Source: Streptomyces sp. ST2-7A (GTDB taxonomy: Bacteria > Actinomycetota > Actinomycetes > Streptomycetales > Streptomycetaceae). From it: DNA of 64,000 bases. Shown piece after piece: positions 25,303 to 32,933 of the stretch (its first letter is position 1; each line of letters starts with the position of its first letter). The position numbers and the translations under genes were made by a program. The DNA is taken from positions 43,093-107,092 of the forward strand of contig NZ_JAJUWS010000019.1 in assembly GCF_021390475.1 (NCBI RefSeq). Reading direction: 5' to 3'. The notes beneath the pieces were generated by a model. It had not been told where the DNA came from. It saw nothing but the letters and a program-made list of their open reading frames with translations, and did not search any database.

Positions 25303-26879
25303 CCGCACACTCCCTGTGGCAGCAGATCCTCGACCGCCGCCGCAACCCCCGCGACCCCAGCCCCATCTACCGCCGCGTCCCCGCCGGCACCCCCCTCGAC
25401 CTCCTCGACGCCCTCGAAGCCCTCGACGCCGCGCTGCCCGGCTACGAGGAAGCCCGCCTGTATTACGAGGGCGACATCGGGGAGTTCTTCGAGGACCCCC
25501 GCCTGGAGGAGGAACTGCGCGGCACCGCGGTCGCCTACCGCTTCCGCCTGGCCCGCACCCCCGTCACCGCCCTGGCCTCCCGCATCCGCATCGCCTCCAT
25601 CTCCGTGCCCGGCAACACGCAGGCCACCGAGGCGATCGCGCGGATCCGGAAAGCCAACGACATGGACAACCTCGAATCCGACCTCATCCGCGACATGCTC
25701 GCGGACGGCGACGCCTACGTCCTGGTCTGGCCCTACGAGCACGACGACGACCCCGACGACGCCGGGGACGACGAACTCGTCGAGGCCGGCATCGAGATCA
25801 GCTACAACTCCCCGACGTGCGGCCGGATGCTGTACGACGAGCAGCACCCCACCCGCAAGCGCTTGTACCTCCGTCGTTGGGCCGAGACCACCCGGGGCAC
25901 CGGCACCGAGAAGGACACCACGGTGTGGCGGGCCGACCTGTACTACCCCGACGGCGTCAAGTGCTACGTCTCGGCCGATCACAAGCCCGGCGAGGCGCTG
26001 GGCACCTGGAGTGAACACACCCCCGACACCGACGACGACCACGGCGACGCCGGCAGGGAAGGAGAGGGGGAGGGGGAGGGGTACTCGCTGCCCACCCCCG
26101 AGGCCGGCGGCAACGAACTCCCCGTCTTCCACCTCCGCAACGAAGCGCCCTACGGCCGCCCCGAACACAAGGACGCCTACGGCCCGCAGGACGCCATCAA
26201 CAAGGCGCTGATCACCCAGCTCACCGTCATGGACTCCCACGGCGCCCCCCACCGCTACCGCGTCCTGGCCGAGGACGCGGAGCTGAACTCCGACAACGAC
26301 GACCCGCAGTGGGACGACGCCCCCACCACCGGAGACCGCGAACCCGGCGTGGGCCGATACCGGATGCGGTCGGGCCAGGGCGTCGAGGACGTCTACACCG
26401 GCACGAAAGAGGTCGGGCAGTTCGCTGCCGCGGACCTGGACACCTTCAACGCCCCCGTCGAACTCCACATCCGCATGATGGCGTTTGCGACCGGAACCCC
26501 CCTGCACTACTTCCCGATCACCGGCCAGCAGCCTTCGGGATTGTCGCGGATCCTGGATGATGCGCCGCTGGACGACCGCGCCGATGACCGCCGCCGCCGC
26601 CTGACCGGCACCCTCACCGAGATGTGGCGCTACATCCTGCGCCTGGCCGGCCACACCGTGGACGAGGTCGTCATCGAGTGGGCCCCCCCGCGGCTGGTCC
26701 TGGACAAGGAGTGGTGGGAGACCGCGCAGATCAAACGCGAGATGGGCGTGCCCCTGGAGCAGATCCTCCGCGAAGCTGGCTACACCCCCACCGAAATCAA
26801 CGACTTCACCAACGCAGCTTCCGGGACACCGGACGGTGTCCCGGCACCCCGCAACGAGGAGACCGGACATGACGACTGA
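25299..26879 (+). CDS. Portal protein
   Basis: 526 aa; GTG overlaps the terminase stop (GTGA). Pattern of siphophage portals: N-terminal helical part, DMLADGDAYVLVWPYE, a central crown segment with a GEGEGEG run, DAINKALITQL, and the helical stem (PLHYFPITGQQPSGLSRI, RLTGTLTEMWRYILRLAG). Forms the dodecameric vertex through which DNA passes. The Glu/Gly run is encoded by a GGGGA micro-repeat (about 26050-26075). Confidence 0.88.
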   Translation: MTAHSLWQQILDRRRNPRDPSPIYRRVPAGTPLDLLDALEALDAALPGYEEARLYYEGDIGEFFEDPRLEEELRGTAVAYRFRLARTPVTALASRIRIASISVPGNTQATEAIARIRKANDMDNLESDLIRDMLADGDAYVLVWPYEHDDDPDDAGDDELVEAGIEISYNSPTCGRMLYDEQHPTRKRLYLRRWAETTRGTGTEKDTTVWRADLYYPDGVKCYVSADHKPGEALGTWSEHTPDTDDDHGDAGREGEGEGEGYSLPTPEAGGNELPVFHLRNEAPYGRPEHKDAYGPQDAINKALITQLTVMDSHGAPHRYRVLAEDAELNSDNDDPQWDDAPTTGDREPGVGRYRMRSGQGVEDVYTGTKEVGQFAAADLDTFNAPVELHIRMMAFATGTPLHYFPITGQQPSGLSRILDDAPLDDRADDRRRRLTGTLTEMWRYILRLAGHTVDEVVIEWAPPRLVLDKEWWETAQIKREMGVPLEQILREAGYTPTEINDFTNAASGTPDGVPAPRNEETGHDD

Positions 26880-27714
26880 CCACCACACCCCCGTGCCCGA
26901 GACGCCGGTGCCTCCGGCCGGTGCCGCCGCGCACCCGCGCACCGGCGTCCCCCTGGCCCCTGTCGGGTGGGTCGCCGGGCGCCCGGTGTGGCCCGTGCTG
27001 GGCGGCGACGGACGCGACGACGAGGACGACGAGGGCACCCGAATCGACCCCGCCGACGACGACGGCGAGGACGGCACCGACCCTGGTGACGATGACGGCG
27101 AGAGCCACGACGACGACGCAACCGATGACGACCAGGACGACGACGACCTGGAGAACGCCGACAACGAGGAGCTGAAGACCCGGCTGCGGAAGCAGACCGC
27201 CGCGCTGCGCAAGGCCAACAAGGAGGCCAAGCGTCTCCGGCTGGAGGCCAAGGCGCGCCGGGAACGCGAGCGCCGCACCACCGACCGCGACCGGGACCGA
27301 AGTGGGGAGAAGGACACCGAGCGGCGCGAGAAGGACGCGGACCGCGCGGACGACCGCGCCCACCGGGAGGAGGAGCGCACCAAGCGCCTGTCGCTGTCCG
27401 TCGCCCTCACCGCCGAAGGGCTGACGAAGGAGCAGGCCAAGCGCCTGGCCGGCTCCCGCCTGATCAACCTCGATGACGTCGACCTGGACGACGACGGCTG
27501 GGCCGACTGGGGCGACCAGATCGAGGACCTCCGCGACGACTTCCCCGCCCTCTTCGCCAAGGCCAAGGATGAGCAGGACGAGGAGGACGTCCGGCCCCGG
27601 CGCCGCACCCCCCGCCGCCCCGACACCTCCAACAAGCCCGGCGCCGCCGCCGCCGGCAAGCGCAAGCTCACCCCCAGCGAGCGCCAGGCCCGCGCACTGA
27701 TGGGCAACCGCTAG
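26869..27714 (+). CDS. Scaffold-type head assembly protein
   Basis: 281 aa; starts 11 bases before the portal gene ends. Very acidic Asp-rich stretch (about 50-100), then a long charged coiled coil (EELKTRLRKQTAALRKANKE..RRERERRT), and a basic C-terminus (RQARALMGNR). This layout and the position before the capsid gene fit a scaffolding protein. Confidence 0.82.
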   Translation: MTTDHHTPVPETPVPPAGAAAHPRTGVPLAPVGWVAGRPVWPVLGGDGRDDEDDEGTRIDPADDDGEDGTDPGDDDGESHDDDATDDDQDDDDLENADNEELKTRLRKQTAALRKANKEAKRLRLEAKARRERERRTTDRDRDRSGEKDTERREKDADRADDRAHREEERTKRLSLSVALTAEGLTKEQAKRLAGSRLINLDDVDLDDDGWADWGDQIEDLRDDFPALFAKAKDEQDEEDVRPRRRTPRRPDTSNKPGAAAAGKRKLTPSERQARALMGNR

Positions 27715-27730
27715 CCCCCCCGGAGGGCCG

Positions 27731-27756
27731 AGGGGGCCGCCGCGCACCGGCCCCCT
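27731..27756 (+). terminator. Hairpin between scaffold and capsid genes
   Basis: AGGGGGCCG-ccgcgcac-CGGCCCCCT. Probably a partial terminator or processing site allowing separate capsid mRNA levels. Confidence 0.6.
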
Positions 27757-27785
27757 GGCCCGACCACCGGCCTTTACCGCACCAC

Positions 27786-27800
27786 CCGGCTATGATCTCC
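27786..27800 (+). promoter_or_regulatory. Candidate capsid promoter
   Basis: TATGAT at 27791-27796 is a good -10 box, with a weak -35 region about 17 bases before. It follows the terminator-like hairpin, so an extra promoter for the capsid gene makes sense. Confidence 0.4.
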
Positions 27801-27878
27801 TGATAACAGGCCACGATCGGCCCGCCGGACCCGGCCCCGCGAAGGGACCCCGGCCCGCCGATCCGACGGCCGCTCTGG

Positions 27879-27933
27879 GCGCACCCCGCGACGGGGACCC
27901 GAGCCGACAGCGAGCGCACCCCGCGACGGGGAC
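27879..27933 (+). repeat. Two 20-bp direct repeats in the capsid leader
   Basis: GCGCACCCCGCGACGGGGAC at 27879 and 27914, 35 bp apart; each can form a CCCCG/CGGGG hairpin. In the mRNA leader of the capsid gene they could stabilise the transcript or bind a regulator. Confidence 0.8.
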
Positions 27934-27967
27934 TCGGCAGACCTGCGTCCCAGAAGCGAGGACCGTC

Positions 27968-28900
27968 ATGCCGCGCATGACTTTCGAAAACTGGATCCCC
28001 GAGGAGTGGGGCTCCAACCCCATCACCCGCGTCGAGCAGCGCTCGGCCGTCGAGGCACTCGCCCGGCCCGAGATGATGAGCGCCCCGACCAAGCACGTCC
28101 CCCGCGAGGAGGGCGTGGGCGTGCAGAACACGGCCAAGGGCACCGCGTATGTGCGGGACACCTCCACCAACGGCGAGGTGCTCCTGACCCGCCGGAAGAT
28201 CACCGGCGCCATCCAGATCGCCGAAGAGGACCTGACCGACGCCGCCCCGAACGTCATCGAGACGAAGAAGGTCAACTGGGCCACGTCCGCGGCGAAGTAC
28301 CTCGACAACGCCGCCCTCGGCACCAGCGGGGCGATGAACGGCACCACCGTGCCGTACGAGAGCCTGTACTACCTGCTGGGGCAGTCCAACGCGGAAACCG
28401 CATACACCGCAGGCGACAACATCGTCCTGGGGGACGCCACCTACGAGGCGCTGTCCGACGTCGCCGGCCGCTACGAGGACAGCGACTACTTCGACGCCGC
28501 CAACACCCACGTCATCGCGAGCCCGGTCTTCAAGCGCCTGTTCCGCGACGTGCGGGACGACGAGAACCGCCCCGTTTTCGTGCAGGGCAGGGACAGCACC
28601 CCGGACACCCTGTGGGGCTACCCCGTCTTCTGGTCCACCGGCTGCCGCGTCTCCGCTGCCGCCACCGTCAACCCCGTCGGGAACCCGCTGCTGTACGTGG
28701 GCAACACCGACTACCTGATCTCCGGCCGAGGTTTCGGCCGCGGCATCACCGAGCAGCAGGGCTCCATCGAATCGCAGATCATCCCCCCGGAGATCAGCGA
28801 CACCGACGAGGCGCTGCTGAAAATGAGGCTCTTCCGCGCGTTCGCGCTGGGCCACGAGCACGCCTGGGCGTGCCTGGAGTACGACCCCGCCCAGTCCTGA
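27968..28900 (+). CDS. Major capsid protein (HK97 fold)
   Basis: 310 aa. N-arm SAPTKHVPREEG.VQNTAKGTAYV, central KVNWATSAAKYLDNAALG, a P-domain segment (VIASPVFKRLFRDVRDDENRP), DTLWGYPVFWSTGC and LRLFRAF-type C-terminus (KMRLFRAFALGHEHAWACLEYD) fit siphophage HK97-fold capsid proteins. It follows a scaffold gene and its own hairpin/promoter region, in line with high expression. Confidence 0.9.
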   Translation: MPRMTFENWIPEEWGSNPITRVEQRSAVEALARPEMMSAPTKHVPREEGVGVQNTAKGTAYVRDTSTNGEVLLTRRKITGAIQIAEEDLTDAAPNVIETKKVNWATSAAKYLDNAALGTSGAMNGTTVPYESLYYLLGQSNAETAYTAGDNIVLGDATYEALSDVAGRYEDSDYFDAANTHVIASPVFKRLFRDVRDDENRPVFVQGRDSTPDTLWGYPVFWSTGCRVSAAATVNPVGNPLLYVGNTDYLISGRGFGRGITEQQGSIESQIIPPEISDTDEALLKMRLFRAFALGHEHAWACLEYDPAQS

Positions 28901-29005
28901 CCCCGGGTCCGCCGGGGCGCAGCACCCGTCCGGTCCCTGCGCCCCGGCCCCCCAGCTTCCTCTTCTCTCTTCCTACTGCTGCCCCTCCCGGGGAGGTGAC
29001 CGCCC

Positions 29006-29443
29006 ATGACGTGGGCCACCGTCGAGGACGTCCTGCACATCACCCGCAAGGCCGTCGACGCCGACCTCGTTGCCGTCGCCGGCGCGAGCATCGAGCCCCA
29101 TGCCGGGCGCGTCTACGACCTGGACGCCGACCGCATCGGGGCCCGCGACCGGCACCACCTCAAGGCGGCGACCGCGTGGCAGGCCGCGTGGCTGGCCGAC
29201 CAGCCCGGATACACCGCCCGGCACAACGCACAGCAGATCGACCAGGACGGCGCCTCCGTCACCTACAAGCGCACCGGCGACGGCTCCGGCGCCGGGCACG
29301 CCATCACCCTCGCCCCGCTGGCCGCCCGCGCCTTGAAGAACCTCTCCTGGAAGCGCAGCCGCAGCACACGCCGCCACCCGATGCCCGACCACGACTCCAC
29401 CCTGCGCGGCATCGCGCCGTGGCGCCCCATGGGCAGGCCGTGA
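29006..29443 (+). CDS. Head-tail connector protein
   Basis: 145 aa; ATG after GGGAGGTGA. Helical (ATVEDVLHITRKAVDADL, RHHLKAATAWQAAWL) followed by LAPLAARALKNLSWKRS. This is the usual adaptor (gp6/gp15-like) after the capsid gene. Confidence 0.78.
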   Translation: MTWATVEDVLHITRKAVDADLVAVAGASIEPHAGRVYDLDADRIGARDRHHLKAATAWQAAWLADQPGYTARHNAQQIDQDGASVTYKRTGDGSGAGHAITLAPLAARALKNLSWKRSRSTRRHPMPDHDSTLRGIAPWRPMGRP

Positions 29444-29808
29444 TGCTCGCCGTCGCCAACACCCGCGTCACCGTCCTCCACGCGGTCGGTGAGCCGGACG
29501 ACTACACCGGCGAAGTCCCCGAGCAGCCCGCCGCTGAACCCGTCCCGGCCGCCCGCGCCGAACGCTCCCGCAGCATCCGCGACCCGCGCACCGGCACCTG
29601 GCGCCAGATCCCCGAGACCGTGTGGCGCCTGCCCCACGGCACCCTCGCCCGCGTCGGGGACCGCCTGAGAGACGAAACCACCGGCAAGGTCCACCCGATC
29701 TTCGAGACCCGCGAACACCTCTCCTTCGGGCACGCCGGTGACCTGATCTGCACCACCCGCCGCACCGACCGCCCCACCCCACTGCCCGAACCCCCCGCCC
29801 CACCCTGA
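29440..29808 (+). CDS. Head-tail joining protein
   Basis: 122 aa; GTG overlaps the upstream stop (an ATG at 29443 is an alternative). Starts with a strand-rich segment (MLAVANTRVTVLHAVGEPDD) and has KVHPIFETREHLSFGH. Position and size fit a stopper or completion protein; the family is not clear. Confidence 0.75.
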   Translation: MMLAVANTRVTVLHAVGEPDDYTGEVPEQPAAEPVPAARAERSRSIRDPRTGTWRQIPETVWRLPHGTLARVGDRLRDETTGKVHPIFETREHLSFGHAGDLICTTRRTDRPTPLPEPPAPP

Positions 29809-29914
29809 CCCCCCCGCGGGGCCTTGCTGCGGCACCGGGTGGCCAACACCCCAACCGCCCCTCACCGGCCCCACCGCACTGCACCATCCGCTACCGCCAA
29901 GGAACGGAGGAGGC

Positions 29915-30328
29915 ATGGCAGCACCGGCACGTGTCCGCGTCGTCATGGCCCCCGGCTGGGAACGCCGCGTCGACCTGGCCGCCGACGTGCGCGCCGTCGG
30001 CCCTCTGGCCGCCGACATCGCCGAAGACGCCGGCGCCCGCGCACCCCGCCGCACCGGCGCCCTCGCCGACTCCTACGTGGTGGAGAAGCCCCGGCTGCTG
30101 GTGCGGCGTATCGGCTCCCACCTCGACTACGGCGCCGCTGTCGAACTCGGCTCCCGGCCGTACACGATCGTCCCCCGCACCAAGCGCGCGCTGTGGTGGC
30201 CCGGCGCCGACCATCCCGTGCGCCGCGTCCGCCACCCCGGCGTCCGTCCACGGCCCCACCTGCGGCCGGCCCTCTACACCCGCCGCGCAGCGCCCCGCAC
30301 CACCTTCGGCATCGGGGGTGCGGAGTAG
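29915..30328 (+). CDS. HK97 gp10-like minor head/tail completion protein
   Basis: 137 aa, ATG behind GGAGG. DIAEDAGARAPRRTGAL..YGAAVELGSRPYTIVPRTKRAL is the pattern of the gp10 family in actinophages (E.GTRPHxIxP). It joins the connector to the tail tube. Confidence 0.82.
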   Translation: MAAPARVRVVMAPGWERRVDLAADVRAVGPLAADIAEDAGARAPRRTGALADSYVVEKPRLLVRRIGSHLDYGAAVELGSRPYTIVPRTKRALWWPGADHPVRRVRHPGVRPRPHLRPALYTRRAAPRTTFGIGGAE

Positions 30329-30546
30329 TGAGGCTGACCGTCACCGCCGGAGACCGCCAGGTCGACCTCCGCATCAAGGGCAACTCCCTCAAGGCGCTGC
30401 GCCGCGCGGAGAAGACCGCCCGCCGCCTCCTGGCCGCGACCGGCCCCCCGCCGCCCCCGGAACGGCCCTTCGGATTCGCCCTGGGCTCCGACACCGAACG
30501 CGCCCCCACCCCAGCGGTCGGCGAGGAACCGGAGGACGAGGAATGA
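30328..30546 (+). CDS. Small hypothetical protein in the connector region
   Basis: 72 aa; GTG overlaps the TAG of the previous gene. RLTVTAGDRQVDLRIKGNSL then a helix (KALRRAEKTARRLLAAT) and an acidic tail. Not recognised. Confidence 0.65.
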   Translation: MRLTVTAGDRQVDLRIKGNSLKALRRAEKTARRLLAATGPPPPPERPFGFALGSDTERAPTPAVGEEPEDEE

Positions 30547-31040
30547 CCACCCCCGCCACCGTGGTGGAGATCCCCACCGCGGAACTCGCCGCCGTCGCCT
30601 GGCTCAAGACCATCCCGGCCATCGGCCACGGCCACGCCGCAACCCGCCTGCCCCGCGACACCGAGTCCTGGGCCGACACCGGGTTCGTCGTCGTCGAAGC
30701 CGACGTCGCCGGGCCCCAGAACCCGCACGTGCCCTGGCACGAATCCGTGCTCCAACTCGCCTGCTACGGCGCCAACCCCGACCGCCTCACCCCGAACTGG
30801 GCCCGCAGCGGGCGCCTCGCCCAACTCGTCATCGAAGCCTCCCTCCAGGACTGGGCACTCAACGAGCTGCTGCCCGTGCGCACCGGCGGCCCCCGGGTCC
30901 GCATCACCGGCGCCTGGCCCCAGACCACCCCGCGCCGCGACACCGAGGACCCCTCGGACTACGCCGTGCACCGCCTGGACCTCGCCCTGCACTGGGCGCA
31001 GGTCGACACCCCCAACCTGATCGGAGAACCCGAGTCATGA
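30543..31040 (+). CDS. Tail terminator-like protein
   Basis: 165 aa. PTAELAAVAWLKTIPAI..WADTGFVVVEADVAG and DYAVHRLDLALHW have the small alpha/beta layout of tail terminators (gpU/gp17-like). It sits directly before the major tail protein gene, as is usual. Confidence 0.72.
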   Translation: MTTPATVVEIPTAELAAVAWLKTIPAIGHGHAATRLPRDTESWADTGFVVVEADVAGPQNPHVPWHESVLQLACYGANPDRLTPNWARSGRLAQLVIEASLQDWALNELLPVRTGGPRVRITGAWPQTTPRRDTEDPSDYAVHRLDLALHWAQVDTPNLIGEPES

Positions 31041-31639
31041 GCGGACCCAAGGCCACCGTCTCCCGCACCGAGATCCTCGCCGGCCCCGGCCAGCTCTGGT
31101 ACGGCCGCTTCGGCGTCGCCACCCTTCCCGAGCCCGAGGACGTCGGCAGTCCCCTGCTGCCCGCCGACGGATGGACCGACGCCGGGGCCACCGACGGCGG
31201 CCTCTCCCAGACCGTCAACCAGAGCATGTTCGCCATGAGGGTCGACCAGGTGCCGGACGCGGTGGGGCAGCGCGTCACCGAGCGGGACATCCAGGTGTCC
31301 ACCAGCCTCGCCCAGGCCACGCTTCGGAACCTCGCCATCGCCCTGAACCACGACCCCGATGAGTTCATCACCGAGGGGACGGGCTACAAGCGGCTGACGC
31401 TCAAGCCGGGCCAGGACGCGATGCTCCCCGACGAGCTGACCATCGTCGTCGGCGGCTGGGCGCCGGGCGGCAACCTCGGGCGCTGGGCGATCCTCCACCG
31501 CGTCACCTCAATCGAGAACGTCGAGTCGGCGTGGCAGAAGGACGGCCTCCACCTCATCCCCGTCACTTTCAACGCCTTGTACGTGGATTCCGTGACCAGC
31601 CCGGTGGAGTGGGTGGACGAGGTCGCCCCCGAGTCCTGA
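31037..31639 (+). CDS. Major tail tube protein
   Basis: 200 aa. AGPGQLWYGRFGVATLPEPE, DAGATDGGLSQTVNQSMFAM and a C-terminal strand-rich part (TFNALYVDSVTSPVEWVDE) fit siphophage tail tube subunits. Followed by a terminator hairpin, as expected for the most abundant tail product. Confidence 0.85.
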   Translation: MSGPKATVSRTEILAGPGQLWYGRFGVATLPEPEDVGSPLLPADGWTDAGATDGGLSQTVNQSMFAMRVDQVPDAVGQRVTERDIQVSTSLAQATLRNLAIALNHDPDEFITEGTGYKRLTLKPGQDAMLPDELTIVVGGWAPGGNLGRWAILHRVTSIENVESAWQKDGLHLIPVTFNALYVDSVTSPVEWVDEVAPES

Positions 31640-31654
31640 CCCCCAGGAGAAGCC

Positions 31655-31691
31655 GGGGTGTCGGCCGGCCGGAGGTCCCGGCCGACACCCC
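31655..31691 (+). terminator. Terminator after the tail tube gene
   Basis: GGGGTGTCGGCCGG / CCGGCCGACACCCC, 14-bp stem, followed by a pyrimidine-rich run. Lets tube protein be made in excess over the downstream genes. Confidence 0.75.
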
Positions 31692-31749
31692 TTCCTCTCT
31701 CCTCTCTCCTCCTCTTCTTCCTCGTGCCGCCTGATCGGAGACCGTCATC

Positions 31750-32430
31750 GTGACCACCACCGCCGACCCCACCGCCCACGCCACCGCGCCGGCCGCTGCT
31801 GCCGGGCCGGGCGACGAGGCCCCCCCCACGCCCGCCCCGTACCCCGGCACCCCCGCGGCCGGGCCCGCCACTGCGCCTGCGGGGATCGACCCGGAGTACG
31901 TCCGCCGCCTGGAGGAGCAGCTCGCCGCCACCCGCCAGCAGACCGGCGTCCCGGCGGCGCTCGCCGCCCCGGCGAACCCCCCGACCATGTCCGCCCCCCG
32001 CCCCACACCCGCCCCCGCGCCCGGGCCGGAGAAGAAGAAGCTCGGGGTGCCCGCCGGCCCCATCCGGATCTCCGCGGTCCCCACCGAGGAGAGCCAGGAG
32101 CGCGAGCTGCTCTTCGTCCTGGAAGAGCCCCGGTACGCCGCGGACGGGGAGCTGCTGCGCGACGAGGACGGCAACGTCCTCACGACCGACCGTGAGGTCA
32201 CCATCCCCAGGAAGATCCCCGCCGCGGTCGCCTTCCGGATGATGGGCGACATGTACCGCTCCGGCGACTACGCCGCGATCTACGGCACGCTCCTGGGCCT
32301 CCTCGGTGAGGAGGCCATGCAGGCCCTGGAGTCGGCCGTGGGCATGGACTCCGAAAACTTCCGCAGGGTGATGCGGATCATCGAGGTCAAGGTCGGGGCG
32401 GCGGCCAAGCACCTGCTGGGAAACTCCTGA
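31750..32430 (+). CDS. Tail assembly chaperone, short product (gpG-like)
   Basis: 226 aa from GTG. Proline/alanine-rich N-terminal 100 residues, then a folded helical region (ELLFVLEEPRYAA..AVAFRMMGDMYRSG..LLGLLGEEAMQALE). Ends 4 codons after a slippery site. Lies between tube and tape measure, as in lambda gpG. Confidence 0.85.
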   Translation: MTTTADPTAHATAPAAAAGPGDEAPPTPAPYPGTPAAGPATAPAGIDPEYVRRLEEQLAATRQQTGVPAALAAPANPPTMSAPRPTPAPAPGPEKKKLGVPAGPIRISAVPTEESQERELLFVLEEPRYAADGELLRDEDGNVLTTDREVTIPRKIPAAVAFRMMGDMYRSGDYAAIYGTLLGLLGEEAMQALESAVGMDSENFRRVMRIIEVKVGAAAKHLLGNS

Positions 32431-32912
32431 ACCGCGCCCACCAACTCGCATGGGTCCACGAGGACTTGGGCGCGGTGGACGCGGACTTCCGGCGCTTCTA
32501 CAACTGGCCGCCCGACTGGGGCGATGGGATCGCGGAGGGGCGCTTCCCGCCGGGGATGTCCGGCGAGCGGTTCTTCACGCTCTGCGAGCTGCTGCCGTTC
32601 ACCGAGGGGACGGCGGTCCGTGGCCTGGCCCAGTACAGGGCGGACAGCAAGGCCAACTCCGAGCAGCGGGGCACCGAGGCGGGCGGGCGGGTGGAGAGCG
32701 CGCCGGCCCGGTATGGCGGCCCGGGCCCCGGCACCGCCGCACCCCCCACACCCACACCCGCAGGCGGGGGTGAGGTCGTGCCCGCCGAAGTAGCGATCGC
32801 CCACCCCGGTTTCGCCGGCGACTCCTACGGCACCCCCCCGGCCATCGGTGTCTACCGCAAGCGCCCCCGCAAACGCACCCCCCGCTCTGCCCGCACCACC
32901 CGCACCGCCTGA
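31750..32912 (+). CDS. Tail assembly chaperone, frameshifted long product (gpGT-like)
   Basis: After the slip at 32424 the frame continues LLNRAHQLAWVHEDLGAVDA, then the 148-residue distal part (DFRRFYNWPPDWGDGIAEGR..LCELLPF). That part has no convincing start of its own before residue 1 of the shifted frame. The long form recruits the tape measure protein during tail assembly. Confidence 0.85.
32418..32424 (+). other. Programmed -1 ribosomal frameshift site
   Basis: Heptamer G GGA AAC in the reading frame of the short chaperone, just before its TGA at 32428. A -1 slip joins it to the frame of 32466-32912. This is the classic organisation of tail chaperone genes. Confidence 0.85.
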
Positions 32913-32933
32913 CCCCGTTCCCCTGGAGGGCCC

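Noticed and set aside
32466..32912. Independent gene for the second tail chaperone
   Set aside because: No ribosome site at its first ATG, and the frame is open back to the slippery heptamer, so it is read by frameshifting.
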